This document shows, piece after piece, positions 13,787 to 15,275 of a DNA stretch of 15,275 nt (positions are counted from its first letter, which is position 1; each line of letters begins with the position of its first letter). Both the position numbers and the translations under genes were made by a program. Source of the DNA: Candidatus Rokuibacteriota bacterium (GTDB lineage: Bacteria; Methylomirabilota; Methylomirabilia; Rokubacteriales; CSP1-6). The notes below the pieces were generated by a model, which saw only the letters and a program-made list of their open reading frames with translations, had not been told where the DNA came from and searched no databases. The DNA is taken from NCBI GenBank assembly GCA_016201645.1, contig JACQCL010000037.1, positions 1 through 15,275 on the forward strand, read 5' to 3'.

Positions 13787-14407
13787 CTACAGGTCCCCCT
13801 TCGTGGAGAGCACCCCTTCGATGCGAGGGTTAAGGCGGGTGGCCTCGGCCAGGGCCCGCCCCACGGCCTTGAAGACCGCTTCGGAGATGTGGTGAAGGTT
13901 CTCGCCGTAGTGGAGGTTCACATGGAGCGTGACGTCGCCGTTGAAGGCGAAGGCGCGGAAGAAATCCTTGAGGAGGTCCAGGTCGAAGTTTGCCACCCGG
14001 GTCCGCGTCAGCGGAACGTTAAAGACGAGGAACGGGCGTCCCGAGATGTCCACGGCGCAGGAGACGAGCGCCTCGTCCATGGGGATCGAGGCAGCGCCGA
14101 AGCGAACGATTCCCTTCTTATCTCCGATCGCCTCTTTGAACGCCTTGCCCAGGCAGATGCCGACATCCTCAACCGTGTGGTGCAGGTCCACCTCGGTGTC
14201 GCCCCGCGCGTCCACGGTCAGGTCCATCAGGCCGTGCTTGGCCCACGCCTCCAGCATGTGGTTCAAGAACGGGATCGTGGTCTCGACCTTGGCGGAGCCG
14301 TTGCCGTCCAGGTTGAGCTGGAGCAGCACCTCGGTCTCCCGGGTCTTCCGTTCGATACGCGCCTGCCGCGGCACTTCCGGCTGTCCCCATCGGGTGATTC
14401 GGCTCAT
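13787..14407 (-). CDS. hisB: Imidazoleglycerol-phosphate dehydratase
   Basis: This 206-residue monofunctional enzyme converts imidazole glycerol phosphate to imidazole acetol phosphate. The two manganese-binding repeats are clear: FLNHML (47-52) with HHTVED (76-81), and NLHYGENLHHISEAVFK with H172, H173 and E176. No N-terminal histidinol-phosphatase domain is attached, unlike in E. coli. The ATG at 14407 is favoured by GAGG seven bases upstream. A GTG at codon 12 would give a more compact N-terminus (PRQARIERKTRET) but lacks a good ribosome binding site. A 124-nt gap with GC hairpins separates it from hisD; hisC is not between them. Confidence 0.96.
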   Translation of the reverse strand: MSRITRWGQPEVPRQARIERKTRETEVLLQLNLDGNGSAKVETTIPFLNHMLEAWAKHGLMDLTVDARGDTEVDLHHTVEDVGICLGKAFKEAIGDKKGIVRFGAASIPMDEALVSCAVDISGRPFLVFNVPLTRTRVANFDLDLLKDFFRAFAFNGDVTLHVNLHYGENLHHISEAVFKAVGRALAEATRLNPRIEGVLSTKGDL

Positions 14408-14420
14408 GACGCACCCTCGG

Positions 14421-14445
14421 AGGGGGGGGGCTTCGCCCCCCTTCC
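14421..14445 (-). repeat. GC hairpin directly upstream of the hisB ribosome binding site
   Basis: On the minus strand GGGGGGC (14441-14435) pairs perfectly with GCCCCCC (14431-14425) around a GAA loop, and flanking CGGA/TCCG could extend the stem with bulges. It includes a nine-base G-run (plus strand 14422-14430). The 3' arm ends just before the GAGG used by hisB. No T-run follows, so it is not a standard intrinsic terminator. It could be a translational control element, a processing site or a dispersed palindromic repeat. Confidence 0.5.
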
Positions 14446-14465
14446 GAACCTCCCCCCGTCAGGTT

Positions 14466-14484
14466 GCGCCGGCAATGCCGGCGC
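14466..14484 (-). repeat. Perfect 8-bp inverted repeat in the hisD-hisB gap
   Basis: GCGCCGGC (14466-14473) and GCCGGCGC (14477-14484) form a perfect 8-bp stem around a 3-nt loop. It is followed on the minus strand by AACCTGACGG rather than T residues, so it is not a canonical terminator. Together with the second hairpin nearer hisB it occupies the middle of the 124-nt gap (14408-14531), in which no gene is seen. Confidence 0.55.
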
Positions 14485-14531
14485 CCGAACAACCCCACTC
14501 AAGCCGCTCAGCAACGTTGACGGAGCATGTC

Positions 14532-15275
14532 TCATTGTATTTGCCCTCGCTCGGGGAGACGGACCTCTGCTGCGGCGCCGTGAGCCTGGAGTCCCTCGAC
14601 TCGAGCCAGCTCTTCGACGTGCGGCCAGGCCTCTCTGAGCCCCCGCGTGGAGTAATGGATGATACTGGACCACTTCATAAAGTCTTGGACACCGAGGCCC
14701 GAAGAAAAGCGGGCGGTGCCGCCGGTGGGCAGAACGTGATTCGGCCCTGCCACGTAGTCGCCGATCACCTCCGGGGTATGGCGGCCGAGGAAGATCGCCC
14801 CCGCATGGGACACGCGGGGAAGCAGGGAGAACGGATCGGCGACCTGAAGCTCGAGGTGCTCAGGGGCCAGCCCATTGACGATCTCGACGGCCTCGGCGAG
14901 GTCCCGGGTCAAGACCAGCGCGCCGTTATTCTCGAGCGCCTTGCGAGCGATGGCGCCGCGCGCGAGCCCGGGCAGCCTCTTTTCCAGGGCCGCGGCCACG
15001 CTCTCGATGAGATCAACAACTGGGGTCAGGAGCACAGCCCGGGCCATCGGGTCGTGCTCGGCCTGGGCCAGGAGATCGGCGGCGATCCACTCCGGATCCG
15101 CGCCCCCGTCCGCCACCACCACGACCTCGCTCGGCCCGGCAACCATGTCGATCCCGACCTGACCGAAGAGCCGGCTCTTGGCAAGGGCAACGTAGATGTT
15201 GCCGGGGCCGACGATCTTGTCAACCCGGCGGATGGTTTCCGTCCCGTAGGCCAGGGCCGCGATGGCCTGAGCCCC
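14532..15275 (-). CDS. hisD: Histidinol dehydrogenase, C-terminal part (cut by window edge)
   Basis: The open frame enters from the right edge and gives the last 247 residues of a protein that is usually about 430 long. HisD oxidises histidinol to histidine in two NAD-dependent steps. The visible part begins GAQAIAALAYGT and contains VGPGNIYVALAK, MVAGPSEVVVVAD, the zinc ligand pair in LLAQAEHD, the catalytic Glu-His in LAPEHLEL, the later ligand region GDYVAGPNHVLPTGG and the C-terminal histidine in GLQAHG. All core catalytic elements expected in this half are intact. The start and the upstream gene, perhaps hisG, lie outside the window. Confidence 0.96.
   Translation of the reverse strand, partial: GAQAIAALAYGTETIRRVDKIVGPGNIYVALAKSRLFGQVGIDMVAGPSEVVVVADGGADPEWIAADLLAQAEHDPMARAVLLTPVVDLIESVAAALEKRLPGLARGAIARKALENNGALVLTRDLAEAVEIVNGLAPEHLELQVADPFSLLPRVSHAGAIFLGRHTPEVIGDYVAGPNHVLPTGGTARFSSGLGVQDFMKWSSIIHYSTRGLREAWPHVEELARVEGLQAHGAAAEVRLPERGQIQ

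Noticed and set aside
14421..14484. Rho-independent terminator between hisD and hisB
   Set aside because: The stems are strong, but no T-run follows either on the transcribed strand, and hisB continues the pathway immediately downstream.
14408..14531. Histidine attenuator or leader peptide in the hisD-hisB gap
   Set aside because: No run of His codons is present; the only short frame seen (six codons from an ATG just after the hisD stop) contains no histidine. A leader would also be expected before the first gene of the operon.
1..15275. CRISPR array, insertion sequence, prophage or defence system
   Set aside because: No regularly spaced repeats, transposase, integrase or defence-type domains were seen. 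All genes are housekeeping except one small unknown and the YacL-type protein.

Overview
The window is a GC-rich bacterial chromosome segment in which every supported protein gene and tRNA lies on the minus strand, so transcription runs from the right edge to the left. Genes abut or overlap almost without exception, mostly by 1 to 4 bases. No mobile element, integrase, CRISPR array, rRNA or phage gene is visible. An Mla-type lipid transporter implies a diderm cell envelope. The combination of his genes, mla genes and a radA-to-rlmB block suggests an uncultured GC-rich diderm lineage, for example Methylomirabilota/Rokubacteria-like or Desulfobacterota-like. That placement is an inference from gene content and style, not a sequence match.

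Layout in the order of transcription. (1) 15275-10974: histidine biosynthesis, with hisD (cut by the right edge), hisB, hisH, hisA, hisF and a fused hisIE. (2) 10977-7660: a small unrecognised exported or lipoprotein gene, then mlaE, mlaF and mlaD, encoding a lipid ABC importer/exporter without mlaB or mlaC alongside. (3) 7660-417: radA, a YacL-type membrane PIN-TRAM protein, ispD, ispF, gltX, cysS and rlmB. This is the same order as the Bacillus radA-yacL-ispD-ispF-gltX-cysS-rlmB block, minus disA, cysE and mrnC. (4) 399-2: tRNA-Thr(UGU), tRNA-Tyr(GUA), tRNA-Gly(UCC), the order of E. coli thrU-tyrU-glyT, which there precede thrT and tufB. A second tRNA-Thr, tuf, secE and nusG are therefore predicted just beyond the left edge.

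The genes fit a long housekeeping superoperon. The his block makes histidine from PRPP-derived intermediates. The Mla block maintains outer-membrane lipid asymmetry. RadA serves recombination, IspD and IspF serve the MEP isoprenoid pathway, GltX and CysS charge tRNAs, and RlmB modifies 23S rRNA. The tRNA cluster seems to have its own promoter, a TTGACT-17 bp-TAAGAT element whose -10 overlaps the rlmB stop codon.

I found no clearly new multi-gene system. The items most worth a second look are the tRNA promoter, the orphan lipoprotein-like gene between his and mla, the repeated Gly-rich/LL-D-P module in the MlaD tail, a 35-bp-period direct repeat running into the mlaD start, and GC hairpins in the hisD-hisB and tRNA-Tyr/tRNA-Gly spacers. 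No gene-free stretch exceeds about 125 bases.
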